A DNA stretch of 64,000 nucleotides from Burkholderia lata (GTDB lineage Bacteria > Pseudomonadota > Gammaproteobacteria > Burkholderiales > Burkholderiaceae): the NCBI RefSeq assembly GCF_902499335.1, contig NZ_CABVQK010000004.1, forward strand, positions 186,001-250,000. The letters are read 5' to 3'. Of this stretch, positions 23,198 to 31,787 are shown in pieces (the first letter of the stretch is position 1; each line of letters begins with the position of its first letter). The position numbers and the translations under genes were made by a program. The notes beneath the pieces were generated by a model. It was not told the origin of the DNA, did not search any database, and was given only the letters and a program-made list of their open reading frames with translations.

Positions 23198-24085
23198 TCA
23201 GCCCGCGCGCTGCACGGGCGCCATCTTCGAGAAGTACTTCGCGCCCGCCACGCAGCCAACCACGACGACCGTCACCACGACCATCGACGGCGGCACCGTC
23301 TCATGCAGCAGACCGGCAGCCAGCAGCAGGCCGAAGAACGGCTGCAGCAACTGCAACTGGCCGACGCCCGCGATCCCGCCGAGCGCGAGCCCGCGATACC
23401 AGAACACGAAGCCGATCAGCATGCTGAACAGCGATACGTACGCGAGCCCCCACAACGCGGCGGCATCGACGCCGTCGAACGACGCGGGCCATGTGAGCCA
23501 CGTGAGCGGCAGCATCAGCGGCAGCGACAGCACGAGCGCCCACGAGATCACCTGCCACCCGCCGAGCTGGCGCGACAGGCGTGCGCCTTCCGCATAGCCC
23601 AGCCCGCACGCGACGATCGCGGCCAGCATCAGCGCATCGCCGACCACCGACGCCTGGCCGCCGTTACGCAGCGCAAACGCGGCCACCGCACCGCTGCCGA
23701 CGATCGAGAAGATCCAGAACGGCAGCTGCGGCCGTTCGCCGCCGCGCCACACGCCGAACAGTGCGGTCGCGAGCGGCAGCAGCCCGACGAACACGATCGC
23801 GTGCGCGGAGGTCACGTGCTTCAGCGCGAGCGCCGTCAGCAACGGAAAACCGACCACGACCCCGAGCGCGACGATCGCCAGCGACACGGCTTCGGCACGA
23901 GTCGGCCGGCGCTGCTTCAGCACGACGAGCAGCAGCAGGCCGAGCGCGCCGGCGATCGTCGCGCGCGCGAACGTGAGGAACAGCGGGTCGAGCCCCTGCA
24001 CCGCGATACGCGTCGCGGGCAGCGAGCCACTGAAGATGATCACGCCCAGCAGGCCGCTGAGCCATCCGTCGGTCGTCTTTTGCAC
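23198..24085 (-). CDS. EamA-family (DMT) exporter
   Basis: The product is 295 residues from a GTG at 24085, chosen because AGGA lies seven bases upstream and the longer ATG form would reach into the operator region. It has ten predicted membrane helices in two EamA repeats. GVIIFSGSLPATRIAVQGLDP starts the first and GLAYVSLFSMLIGFVFWYRG the second. Such proteins export amino acids or other metabolites. It is divergent from a MocR regulator, the common pairing for this family, so the exporter is probably induced by the amino-acid-like ligand that the MocR protein senses. Confidence 0.88.
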   Translation of the reverse strand: MQKTTDGWLSGLLGVIIFSGSLPATRIAVQGLDPLFLTFARATIAGALGLLLLVVLKQRRPTRAEAVSLAIVALGVVVGFPLLTALALKHVTSAHAIVFVGLLPLATALFGVWRGGERPQLPFWIFSIVGSGAVAAFALRNGGQASVVGDALMLAAIVACGLGYAEGARLSRQLGGWQVISWALVLSLPLMLPLTWLTWPASFDGVDAAALWGLAYVSLFSMLIGFVFWYRGLALGGIAGVGQLQLLQPFFGLLLAAGLLHETVPPSMVVVTVVVVGCVAGAKYFSKMAPVQRAG

Positions 24086-24166
24086 GGGAAATCCTGAACG
24101 GGGAATATGGATTACCGATGATCCGCCGCCCGTGAAAAGCGCGTAAGCTACAGCCCAATACAATTC

Positions 24167-24198
24167 GGACAAACTGTACTGGACAACTGGCCGTACAG
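24167..24198. promoter_or_regulatory. MocR operator with direct and inverted repeats
   Basis: GGACAA occurs twice 14 bases apart (24167-24172 and 24181-24186), and CTGTAC at 24174-24179 faces GTACAG at 24193-24198. MocR regulators commonly bind direct repeats next to an inverted one. Read on the minus strand the second GGACAA is TTGTCC, 18 bases before TGTATT, a plausible promoter for the EamA gene, so binding here would act on it directly. Confidence 0.6.
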
Positions 24199-24211
24199 TT
24201 CATTCTTCGCC

Positions 24212-25672
24212 ATGAGCCAGACCACCCCGCATCCCGTTCCGCCCACTCCGTCGCGCACGCGCGTGGAAACCGTGATGGACACGTTGCGCGCACGGATCGC
24301 GAGCCGTGCGCTGATGCCCGGCGCGCGCGTGCCGTCGATCCGGATGATGGCGGACGGGCTGGGCGTGTCGAAATCGACCGTCGTCGATGCGTACGAGCGG
24401 CTCGCGAGCGAAGGCGTGCTCGTCGCGCGGCGCGGCTCGGGGTTCTATGTGTCGGGGCACGCGCCGCCGCTCGCGCTCGCCGATCTCGGCCCGCAGCTCG
24501 ATCGCGGGCTCGATCCGCTGTGGCTGTCGCGCCAGTCGCTCGAGGCCGCGCCGACGTCCGTGAAGCCCGGGTGCGGATGGCTGCCGCCGTCATGGCTGCC
24601 GGACGAGAGCCTGCGCCGCGCGCTGCGCGCCGCGTCGCGTGACGAATCCGACGCGCTGACCGACTACGCGACGCCGCTCGGCCTGCCCGCGATGCGCCAG
24701 CAGCTCGCATGGCGGCTCGCGCAACACGGCGTCCAGGCCGAACCCGCGCAGATCATGCTGACCGACGGCGGCTCGCACGCACTCGATCTCGTCTGCCGCC
24801 TGCTGCTGGAGCCGGGCGACACGGTCGTGCTCGACGATCCGTGCTACTTCAACTTCCAGGCGCTGCTGCGCGCGCACCGTGCGCGGATCGTCAGCGTCCC
24901 GTACACGCCGAACGGCCCCGATCTCGCACGCTTCGAGCAGGTGCTCGCCGAGCACCGGCCGCGCCTGTACATCACCAACGCGGCGCTGCACAACCCGACC
25001 GGCGCGACACTCTCGGCGCCCGTCGCGCACCGGCTGCTGACGCTCGCGGCCGAGCATGGCCTGCTGATCGTCGAGGACGACATCTTCGCGGATTTCGAGA
25101 GCACGCCCGCGCCGCGTCTCACGGCCTTCGACGGGTTGTCGCGCGTCGTGTCGATCGGCAGCTTCTCGAAGACGCTGTCGGCCGCGATCCGCTGCGGCTA
25201 TGTCGCCGCGCGCCCGGAATGGATCGAGGCACTCGTCGACCTGAAGCTCGCGACGTCGTTCGGCCATGCGCAGATCGGCGCGAACGTCGTACACCGGCTG
25301 CTCGTCGACGGCACGTACCGGCGCCACGTCGACAGCCTGCGCACGCGCCTCGCGGACGCGATGGGCGAAACGCTCCGACGTCTCACACGCGCCGGGCTGC
25401 GGATCTGGACGGAGCCGCGCGGCGGCCTGCTCGTGTGGGCGGAATTGCCCGACGGGCTCGACGCCGCGCGTGTCGCGCGCCAAGCGCTGGACCACGATGT
25501 GGTGCTCGCGCCCGGCAACGTGTTCAGCGCGTCGCACAGCGCGACGTCGTACCTGCGTTTCAACGTGTCGCGCTGCAAGGGGCCGGCGGTGTTCGATGCG
25601 CTGGCGCGGGCGATGGAGGCGGTGCGGGTGGACGAACGCGGCAGCGTGCCGGTGGAGGCGAACGACCGGTAA
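24212..25672 (+). CDS. MocR/PdxR-family PLP-dependent regulator
   Basis: The product is 486 residues. A GntR-type winged helix (VMDTLRARIASRALMPGARV, then LGVSKSTVVDAYERLASEGV) is fused to a class I aminotransferase-like domain. In that domain the PLP Lys is K320 in SIGSFSKTLSAAIRCGY, and ITNAALHNPTGATLS and EDDIFADF are the usual cofactor segments. Such proteins act as PLP-sensing regulators rather than aminotransferases. It is divergent from the EamA exporter with a repeat-containing operator between the starts. Confidence 0.9.
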   Translation: MSQTTPHPVPPTPSRTRVETVMDTLRARIASRALMPGARVPSIRMMADGLGVSKSTVVDAYERLASEGVLVARRGSGFYVSGHAPPLALADLGPQLDRGLDPLWLSRQSLEAAPTSVKPGCGWLPPSWLPDESLRRALRAASRDESDALTDYATPLGLPAMRQQLAWRLAQHGVQAEPAQIMLTDGGSHALDLVCRLLLEPGDTVVLDDPCYFNFQALLRAHRARIVSVPYTPNGPDLARFEQVLAEHRPRLYITNAALHNPTGATLSAPVAHRLLTLAAEHGLLIVEDDIFADFESTPAPRLTAFDGLSRVVSIGSFSKTLSAAIRCGYVAARPEWIEALVDLKLATSFGHAQIGANVVHRLLVDGTYRRHVDSLRTRLADAMGETLRRLTRAGLRIWTEPRGGLLVWAELPDGLDAARVARQALDHDVVLAPGNVFSASHSATSYLRFNVSRCKGPAVFDALARAMEAVRVDERGSVPVEANDR

Positions 25673-25678
25673 ATGCTT

Positions 25679-25722
25679 GAAGCGGGCGGCGGAGGAGGTT
25701 TGATGCCTCCCCCGCCCGCTTC
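25679..25722. terminator. Bidirectional terminator between mocR and nadV
   Basis: GAAGCGGGCGG pairs perfectly with CCGCCCGCTTC (11 bases), and an inner GGAGG/CCTCC extends the stem. The right arm overlaps the nadV stop codon. It lies between convergent genes and has no T-tract. Confidence 0.6.
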
Positions 25723-27154
25723 ACACCTCCCCCGCGTGCGCCCTCGCCCGCACTTCCGCAAACGACGTATCGACGAGCAACCGCCCCGTATCGAACACCG
25801 TTACGAGCGCTTCCTCCCATTCGCCTTCCAGCATCCGGTCGTCCCACGCGGCGGGCAACGTCGTCGTCCGATACTCACCGGTGCGGAAACTGCGCAGCAG
25901 CGCGAGCCGTCCCTTCTTCGAGCGCTTGCCCTGGTCGGTGACCGGATCCTTGCGGACGTCGTGCCACACGCCGCCGCGCCGGATCGCCGAGCACTTCATC
26001 GCGAAGCGCTGCGTATCGCGGTTCACCTGCTGCAGCAGCGCGCCGCCCATGCCGAACACGACATTGCCGGCCGCATAACCCGCGTCGTCGAGCGCGGAAA
26101 GAATCGCATCGATCGACAGCTCGTCGACACCATCGCCCTGAATCACCCGCACGCGATTCAGCACGCGCCGCCCCTTGCCGTTCACGGTCGAGCCGAACGA
26201 TTCGTCGAGCGCGCGCACGGTCTGCAGCACGATCGCCACGGGGTCGCCCGAATCGGGACGCACGACCAGTGTCGCGCCCGAATCGAGCACGGCCTGCCGA
26301 AGCTCGCCGCCCCACAGATCGAGCGCGGCGAACAGATCGTAGGAGTCCGACACGACCGACACGATCGCACCAGGCAGGCCAAAGCGGCGAATCATGTTCC
26401 GGTACGCATCGGCTTCGTGTTCGCGGCCCCACGACGTGATCGTGCTGTGCTCGGCCGCCGGCACCGAGTACGCGGCCATCGGCTCGCGATAGAAGCGGTT
26501 CGCGGCCAGCACGCCGAGCACCGTGTCCGAACCCATGAAGTTCACGAGGTGCGCCGCGCCGCCGATCGCGGCCGACTCCGCGCTCGATACGCCGCGCGCG
26601 CCGAAGTCGTGCAGCTTGAACGGCAGTTGCGCGAGATCGTCGTCGGTCTTTTCGAGGAAGCGGCGGATCGTCTGCCGCAGGTGCCAGCTGCGCGTCGCGA
26701 CCGTCACCGGATACCACACGCGCAGCAGCATCGTCTCGAGATACGACGCGAGCCAGAACACCTGCGGGTCGTCGCATTCGACCGTCATCAGCACGTTGTG
26801 CACCGGTACGACCGAGCCCTCGGGCACCGCGCGGATTTTCACCGGCAGGTAGCCGTCGTAGCGTTCGACGATGTATCGCCACCCCGCTTCGTTGAACGGC
26901 TCGCCGTGCACCGTGAAGAAATCGCGCGCTTCGTCGATCATCGCGTGCGTGATCGGCTTGCACAGATATTCCTTCAGCAGCATCTGCAGGCCGAAGAACA
27001 CCGTGCGGTCGTAGCGGCCGCCGCGCGATTCGACGTACGAGAACATCGCCGACGCGTCGGGCGGATATTGCAGGAAGTGGGAAGCCTTGTACGAATCCGT
27101 GTTGAGAATCGGATTGGCGAGAACCACGGCAAAGCCGCCGAGATCGTCTTGCAT
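25721..27154 (-). CDS. nadV: Nicotinamide phosphoribosyltransferase
   Basis: The product is 477 residues and joins nicotinamide to PRPP to form NMN. It begins ANPILNTDSYKASHFLQYPP, diagnostic of the NAMPT/NadV family rather than the nicotinate enzyme PncB. LHDFGARGVSSAESAAIGGA carries the HDFGxRG motif, and LVVRPDSGDPVAI is the phosphate-binding segment. QGDGVDELSIDAIL and VVFGMGGALLQQVNRDTQRF are further family blocks. It is the second gene of an operon with NMN adenylyltransferase, 74 bases downstream of it, so the two give a short deamidation-free route from nicotinamide to NAD. Confidence 0.93.
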   Translation of the reverse strand: MQDDLGGFAVVLANPILNTDSYKASHFLQYPPDASAMFSYVESRGGRYDRTVFFGLQMLLKEYLCKPITHAMIDEARDFFTVHGEPFNEAGWRYIVERYDGYLPVKIRAVPEGSVVPVHNVLMTVECDDPQVFWLASYLETMLLRVWYPVTVATRSWHLRQTIRRFLEKTDDDLAQLPFKLHDFGARGVSSAESAAIGGAAHLVNFMGSDTVLGVLAANRFYREPMAAYSVPAAEHSTITSWGREHEADAYRNMIRRFGLPGAIVSVVSDSYDLFAALDLWGGELRQAVLDSGATLVVRPDSGDPVAIVLQTVRALDESFGSTVNGKGRRVLNRVRVIQGDGVDELSIDAILSALDDAGYAAGNVVFGMGGALLQQVNRDTQRFAMKCSAIRRGGVWHDVRKDPVTDQGKRSKKGRLALLRSFRTGEYRTTTLPAAWDDRMLEGEWEEALVTVFDTGRLLVDTSFAEVRARAHAGEV

Positions 27155-27183
27155 GGCTAGAGCTCCTCTAGGCCGTTGAAGTG

Positions 27184-27204
27184 CCGCCGCGTCTGTCGCG
27201 GCGG
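27184..27204 (-). other. Intercistronic hairpin between nadM and nadV
   Basis: CCGCCGCG and CGCGGCGG form a perfect 8-base stem with a TCTGT loop in the 74-base gap between the two genes. It may attenuate or stabilise the message so that the two enzymes are made in different amounts. Confidence 0.4.
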
Positions 27205-27228
27205 ACCGAAGTGCGGGGAATCAGCGGA

Positions 27229-28269
27229 TCACAGCTTCCCCAGGAAGTGATACGCGATGTCGAAGTGATCCTCGAACATCACGCCGCGCATCTGCGCGAA
27301 TTCGTTCAGCGGCACCCAGCGCGCCTTGTCGGCGTCGTCGCTGCCCTTCACGCGCGGCAGCTCGCCGGTCGGGAAGTTGAACAGGCACGCGTGCGTGATC
27401 GTGCGACCGCGCAGCGAACGCGTCGGGTGATCGAACACCTGGCGATCCTTGATCGAGCCGCGCAGCACGGGCTCCGGCAGCTTCAGGCCGGTCTCCTCGC
27501 GCAGTTCGCGGATACAGGCCGCGTCGAGCCGCTCGTCCTGGTTCACGAACCCGCCCGGCAGCGCCCACAGGCCGCGGCCAGGCTCGCTGCGGCGGCGCAC
27601 GAGCAGGATATGGCCCGAGTGCACGACCACCGCGTCGACCGTCACGAACGTGACGGGATACGGCGCGGCCGCCCACGCCTTGCGATACCCGGCGATGAAT
27701 TCGGCTTCCGATTTCAGCTGCGCGAATTCCGGCTGCGTGCGGAAACGCTCGAGCCAGCCGAACACGGGTTCCGGCACGGCCCACTGCACGAAGCTGTTGG
27801 TGCGTTCGGCGAAATACTGGTCGCGGATCTCGGTGGCGGAAATGTCTTCCGTCGCGTCGACGTCGACGAGCTCCCATTGCGGGAACATCCGCAGGTAATA
27901 CGAAGTGGCGTCCTTCTCGTGGCCGATCAGCCCGACCTTGCGCTGTGCGAGATCGCCGAGCGCGGACGCGACGGCGTCCTGCACCCAGCGCACCCAGTCG
28001 CCGTCGTTGTAGGTCGAATCCTGCAACGGCGCGACCGTGACGCGGTCGCGCTCGGACGCGTCGAGCAGCGAAGCCAGCATCTGGCGGCGCTCGTCGAACG
28101 AGAACGGATCCTTGATGGTGCGGGGCTTGTCGGTCGATCCGATCAGCACGCACACGCGCTCGGCCCGGCTCAGTGCCGACTTCAGCACGTTCAGGTGACC
28201 ACGATGCGGAGGCTGGAAACGACCAATGAAAACGAGCGCGTCGAAGCGCCGGTTCTGTTGCGTACTCAT
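27229..28269 (-). CDS. nadM: Bifunctional NMN adenylyltransferase / Nudix hydrolase
   Basis: The product is 346 residues. The N-terminal nucleotidyltransferase domain starts ALVFIGRFQPPHRGHLNVLK, with the HxGH motif, and has VGLIGHEKDATSYYLRMFP and SATEIRDQYF, an ISSTxxR-type motif. It makes NAD from NMN and ATP. The C-terminal Nudix domain begins VTVDAVVVHSGHILLVRRR, with a complete Nudix box GGFVNQDERLDAACIRELRE followed by ETGL, and probably hydrolyses ADP-ribose or a related product. The fusion is known in Synechocystis and other bacteria. It is the first gene of the nadM-nadV operon and has a very good promoter upstream. Confidence 0.93.
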   Translation of the reverse strand: MSTQQNRRFDALVFIGRFQPPHRGHLNVLKSALSRAERVCVLIGSTDKPRTIKDPFSFDERRQMLASLLDASERDRVTVAPLQDSTYNDGDWVRWVQDAVASALGDLAQRKVGLIGHEKDATSYYLRMFPQWELVDVDATEDISATEIRDQYFAERTNSFVQWAVPEPVFGWLERFRTQPEFAQLKSEAEFIAGYRKAWAAAPYPVTFVTVDAVVVHSGHILLVRRRSEPGRGLWALPGGFVNQDERLDAACIRELREETGLKLPEPVLRGSIKDRQVFDHPTRSLRGRTITHACLFNFPTGELPRVKGSDDADKARWVPLNEFAQMRGVMFEDHFDIAYHFLGKL

Positions 28270-28294
28270 GAGGCTCCCTCAAGAGATTGAAACG

Positions 28295-28353
28295 CTTCGG
28301 GTCTTTCCCGAAGGGTTGGAGTAAATCCTAGGGGAAATCCCGGGGTGCGTCAA
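28295..28353 (-). promoter_or_regulatory. Sigma-70 promoter and leader hairpin of the nadM-nadV operon
   Basis: On the minus strand TTGACG (28353-28348) and TAGGAT (28330-28325) are separated by exactly 17 bases, the best sigma-70 promoter in this window. A perfect 7-base hairpin, CTTCGGG / CCCGAAG with a five-base loop, occupies 28295-28313, at the very 5' end of the message, between the promoter and the ribosome site GAGGGAG. Confidence 0.7.
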
Positions 28354-28450
28354 TCGAGCCCATCCTCGACTTGACCAAGTCTGAAGAAATGCGCGGCATT
28401 GGCGGGTTACACTCGATTCCATCCCAATCCGCGCCATTGCGCCCGCCATC

Positions 28451-28903
28451 ATGAGGATCTCAGTCAGCCGGACCGTCGGCGTCGATCGCAGACGCCTCTT
28501 CACGTGGTCGCAGGATTACGCGCGACGGCTCGTGTGGGACAGCTTCCTCACCGACGCCTATCTGCTGGACGGCATGACGGCCGACGTCGGCGTCGATGCG
28601 TTCTGCCGCAGCCAGTCGGGCGCGACGATGGTGTCGCGCTATATCTCGTACCGTCCGCCGCAGGTCGCCGCCGTCGAAATGGTCGACGGGCCGAAAGTGC
28701 TCGAGCGCTTCAGCGGCAGCTGGAACTTCACCGAGCACACGCCCGGCACGACCGAGGTGAAATTCACGTACCACTTCCGCGTTCAGCCGGCCTGGCTGCG
28801 CTGGCTGCTCGAACCGCTGATCGGCGCGTTCTATCTCGTGCAGACGCGCCGGCGTCTCGATTCGTTCAAGCGCTGGGCCGAAGCCGAAGCGCTGCCGCAC
28901 TGA
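28451..28903 (+). CDS. SRPBCC (polyketide cyclase-like) protein
   Basis: The product is 150 residues with a START/Bet v1-like fold. It begins RISVSRTVGVDRRRLFTWSQ and has FSGSWNFTEHTPGTTEVKFT and a long C-terminal helix region, LEPLIGAFYLVQTRRRLDSF. This is the RatA/coenzyme-Q-binding type of SRPBCC protein; the ligand is unknown. There is no signal peptide. It starts 98 bases from the nadM-nadV promoter and is transcribed away from it. Confidence 0.8.
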   Translation: MRISVSRTVGVDRRRLFTWSQDYARRLVWDSFLTDAYLLDGMTADVGVDAFCRSQSGATMVSRYISYRPPQVAAVEMVDGPKVLERFSGSWNFTEHTPGTTEVKFTYHFRVQPAWLRWLLEPLIGAFYLVQTRRRLDSFKRWAEAEALPH

Positions 28904-29117
28904 CCGGCGGCCACGGGCCGCACGGCCCGGCGTGTCCACACCCCCTCCTCCCGAAAGTGTTCGAACGCGCCATTGCCGCGCCGTCGGGCCTTCACCACGC
29001 ATTTGCCAGATTCGTCGAACCCGGGGAAACTACGGGCGGCCGTCACCCTGACGGCAAGCCCCGACCGAGAGAACGGGGCACACCTCCCTGAAACGGCTTC
29101 GACACGAACATAATCCG

Positions 29118-30005
29118 ATGAGCCTGATATCCCGATTCTTTGGCCGCAAGGAAGAACCCGAAAACCCCGTCGCGCTGGTCGCGGCACCCGACGTCGAGAA
29201 TCCGCTGAGCGTGACGGTCGTCTTCGACGGCCCGCTGCAGATCGATATCGCCGCGCTGACGGCCGCACTGCGCGCGTACCACCCGAGCATGAAGCAGGCG
29301 CGCGTCGAAACCGAGCCGACGCTCGAGCAGGTATTCGGGCTCGCCGGCTGGGGCAACCACGTCGTCCGGCTCGTCGGCTTCGACGCGCCCTATCCGTCCG
29401 AGGCACTGGAAGTGTGTGTCGCGCCGGCCCACTACGGGCAGGACCTGAAGCAGCAGGTGCGCACAAGCCGCAGCCACGTGATCCTCTACTACGCCGGACA
29501 CGAAGCGAATCCGCTCGACCAGTATGTCGCGCTGGCGGCCGTCGCCGGCGCGCTGGCCGAACAGAACGGCCTCGCGGTGCTGAACGAGCACGCGCACACG
29601 TCGCTGCCGGCCGGCGTCTTCAATGCGAAGGAACTCGGCGAGGAAAGCCTCGAAGTGCTGCGGGATATCCCGCTGAACCTGTTCTTCTGCGGCTTCGTGA
29701 AATACGAAGTCGAAGGCGTCGACGGCGTGTGGATGCGCACCTATGGCGCCGACGTGTTCGGCCTGCCCGATTTCGCCGCGCTCGCGGAAGGCCATCACGA
29801 GGGCGAACGCTATTCGGGCATCTTCAACAACGTGATGCATTACCTGCTGGAAAGCGGCGCGCGCATGCATGCGGGCGAAACGATGCAGATCGGCGCGGAA
29901 ACGTTCATGAAGCTGCGTGAACCGCTCGAGCACGAGTACTACCTGCAGGGGCCGGCACCGGTGCTGGTGGCCGAGCTGATCTCGGCGGACGAAATCAATC
30001 GCTGA
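29118..30005 (+). CDS. DUF4261 protein
   Basis: The product is 295 residues and begins MSLISRFFGRKEEP. The DUF4261 region includes TSRSHVILYYAGHEANPLDQ and PAGVFNAKELGEESLEVLRD, then a C-terminal VWMRTYGADVFGLPDFA block. No signal peptide or membrane segment is seen. Members are of unknown function and often occur near toxin or secretion genes. I see no such context here. The ribosome site is weak. Confidence 0.8.
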   Translation: MSLISRFFGRKEEPENPVALVAAPDVENPLSVTVVFDGPLQIDIAALTAALRAYHPSMKQARVETEPTLEQVFGLAGWGNHVVRLVGFDAPYPSEALEVCVAPAHYGQDLKQQVRTSRSHVILYYAGHEANPLDQYVALAAVAGALAEQNGLAVLNEHAHTSLPAGVFNAKELGEESLEVLRDIPLNLFFCGFVKYEVEGVDGVWMRTYGADVFGLPDFAALAEGHHEGERYSGIFNNVMHYLLESGARMHAGETMQIGAETFMKLREPLEHEYYLQGPAPVLVAELISADEINR

Positions 30006-30037
30006 TTTCGCCCGCCGTATCTTGCAGCACGGCGCAT

Positions 30038-30110
30038 GGGTTCAACGCTTCGCGAACCGCGTGCGCCGCTGTGTCACCTGACGGCGGCGCGACAGCCGCC
30101 GCTTGAACCC
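30038..30110 (+). other. Candidate structured 5' untranslated region
   Basis: GGGTTCAA (30038-30045) and TTGAACCC (30103-30110) are exact reverse complements 57 bases apart. They enclose a second short stem (GGCGGC / GCCGCC), and the closing arm ends five bases before the ribosome site of the LprI-like gene. Pairing could expose or hide that site. Confidence 0.3.
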
Positions 30111-30125
30111 CACCAGGAGCGATCC

Positions 30126-30914
30126 GTGTTCGGCATCCGCATTGGTCTCATGCTGGCCGCCATCGGCCTCTCGTTGCCGGCGCACGCCGACAGCATCGAC
30201 TGCTCGCGCGCGAAGACGCGCACCGATCGCCTGATTTGCAGCGACAAGGCGCTCGTGTCGGCCGACAGCACACTGGCAGGCGCCTACTACAACGCGATCG
30301 ACATTGCGGCCGACCAGCAGGCCGTGGTCAGGTCGCAACGCGCATGGCTCGCGCAACGCGATGCGTGCGCCGATGCAGCGTGCATCGCCACCGCTTACCG
30401 CGACCGTACCGCAGCGCTGAAGCAAGTGAAACACGCAGGCTGGAAAACCTATCGCGATCCGGCGCTCGGCATCTCGTTCGAGTACCTCGGGAACCGCCAG
30501 ATCAAGAAGCCGTGCCCTGAAATCGGCGGCGACCGCTGCGTCGCGGTCGTCGGCCGCAACATGACGAACAGCAGCTATTTCATCGCGTTCGAGATCGTCG
30601 ACGGCGCGCTCGAACCCGTTGCGGAAAAGGAAGCCGGTTTCGAGCCGCAGGATGACGGCAAATGGATGTCGACGTACGGTCGCGGCACGCCGCAAGAGGT
30701 CGAACGCTTCTCCGGCGCCGGCTGGCGCGGCATGCGCGCGACGATCACCTGCGGCATCAGCGATCCGGAAACCGGCTTCCACGCGGCCGGCGGCGAATGC
30801 TACTGGGCGGTGCTGAGCAACGGCAAGCGCGCTGCCGTCGCGAATACGCAGGGTATCGTCGGCACTGACGACGCGACGCTGCACAGCGTGTCATCGTTCC
30901 GGTTCGAGCGTTAG
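30126..30914 (+). CDS. Exported LprI-like (DUF1311) protein with C-terminal extension
   Basis: The product is 262 residues from a GTG with AGGAG six bases upstream. A signal peptide of about 20 residues ends at AHA. Residues 21-100 or so form a lysozyme-inhibitor LprI-like (DUF1311) domain: IDCSRAKTRTDRLICSDKAL and QRAWLAQRDACADAACIATA, with four or more Cys likely in disulfides. The C-terminal 160 residues form a second domain that I do not recognise. A shorter DUF1311 protein is encoded at 39121. Lysozyme inhibition is known for LprI of mycobacteria; for this protein it is only a domain-based guess. Confidence 0.75.
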   Translation: MFGIRIGLMLAAIGLSLPAHADSIDCSRAKTRTDRLICSDKALVSADSTLAGAYYNAIDIAADQQAVVRSQRAWLAQRDACADAACIATAYRDRTAALKQVKHAGWKTYRDPALGISFEYLGNRQIKKPCPEIGGDRCVAVVGRNMTNSSYFIAFEIVDGALEPVAEKEAGFEPQDDGKWMSTYGRGTPQEVERFSGAGWRGMRATITCGISDPETGFHAAGGECYWAVLSNGKRAAVANTQGIVGTDDATLHSVSSFRFER

Positions 30915-30990
30915 CGGGCATCGCGCGACGCGCGTCCGCCCGGGCAGGAATCGACGGGCCGGCGCCGTCACAGGGCGCGATGGCGACGCG

Positions 30991-31377
30991 CTAACGCGCA
31001 CCGTCCCCGCGCAACGGGAACGTTTCCGCCCCCGCATCGCGGCGCAGCGTGACCTCCGTACCGGTCAGCCATCCTGACGATTTCAGGATCGGGCGCGCGA
31101 TCGCGTACAGGCGGTCGGCGCTCGTACCATAGAAGTACAGATAACCGTCGTTGCCGTCTCGATGCAGTTCGGTCTCGCCCAGTTCGCCGGCCCCTGCCTG
31201 TTTCACCGCGCGATCCAGCCGCTGCTCCAGCGCGCGAAGGCGCGCCTTGTCCTTCTCGTAGTAATCGAAGTGAACCATCACGACCGGCCCGGGCGGCTTC
31301 GGCGGCACATCGGCGGCAGCGTTGCCCGCGAGCAGCGCCCAGCCAAGCAACGCGGCGAATCGGATTCTGTTACGCAT
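30991..31377 (-). CDS. Small exported protein of unknown function
   Basis: The product is 128 residues. The signal peptide is RIRFAALLGWALLAGNAAA, cleaved near residue 22. The mature part has a ferredoxin-like alternation of strands and helices (GPVVMVHFDYYEKDKARLRA, then DGNDGYLYFYGTSADRLYA). I do not recognise a family. It lies 26 bases downstream of speD on the same strand and could be the last gene of the DUF350-SPFH-DUF4178-SpeD operon. Confidence 0.7.
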   Translation of the reverse strand: MRNRIRFAALLGWALLAGNAAADVPPKPPGPVVMVHFDYYEKDKARLRALEQRLDRAVKQAGAGELGETELHRDGNDGYLYFYGTSADRLYAIARPILKSSGWLTGTEVTLRRDAGAETFPLRGDGAR

Positions 31378-31403
31378 ATCGGTAAAGGAAGTGAATCACC
31401 CGC

Positions 31404-31787
31404 TCACGTCGACGCGCCGCCGCGCGCAACCTGCTGCCGGACTTGCGCCTGCGTGCCGAGCGCCGCGGCGATCGCATCGACCGCATCGGCCGCACGCGCC
31501 GCGCCGCACATGAACGCGTCGACGGCCGCGAAGCGATGCTCGGGCCACGTGTGGATCGTGATGTGCGATTCGGCCAGCAGCACGACACCCGTCACACCAT
31601 GGTCGCCGCCGAAATGATGGAAATGCGCGCCGATCACGCGCGCGCCCGCCTTTTGTGCCGCTTCGGTGAGAAGCGCCTCGAGCCGCGCCGCGTCGCGCAG
31701 CAGCGCCGCGTCGATGCCGGCCAGATCGGCCAGCACGTGCGAACCGAACGTCGCGCGCGGTGGCGCGATCCCGTCGCGCGCGGTCAT
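31404..31787 (-). CDS. speD: S-adenosylmethionine decarboxylase proenzyme (class 1B)
   Basis: The product is 127 residues, the short bacterial form. It cleaves itself to create a pyruvoyl group: the site is E73-S74 in LLAESHITIHTWPE. HFHHFGGDHGVTGVVLLAE before it and FAAVDAFMCG after it are family blocks, the latter with the catalytic Cys. It makes decarboxylated SAM, the aminopropyl donor for spermidine-type synthesis. The ATG overlaps the stop of the 49-residue membrane protein gene (ATGA), so translation is coupled. The spermidine-synthase-like partner is encoded divergently at 35045. Confidence 0.93.
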   Translation of the reverse strand: MTARDGIAPPRATFGSHVLADLAGIDAALLRDAARLEALLTEAAQKAGARVIGAHFHHFGGDHGVTGVVLLAESHITIHTWPEHRFAAVDAFMCGAARAADAVDAIAAALGTQAQVRQQVARGGAST

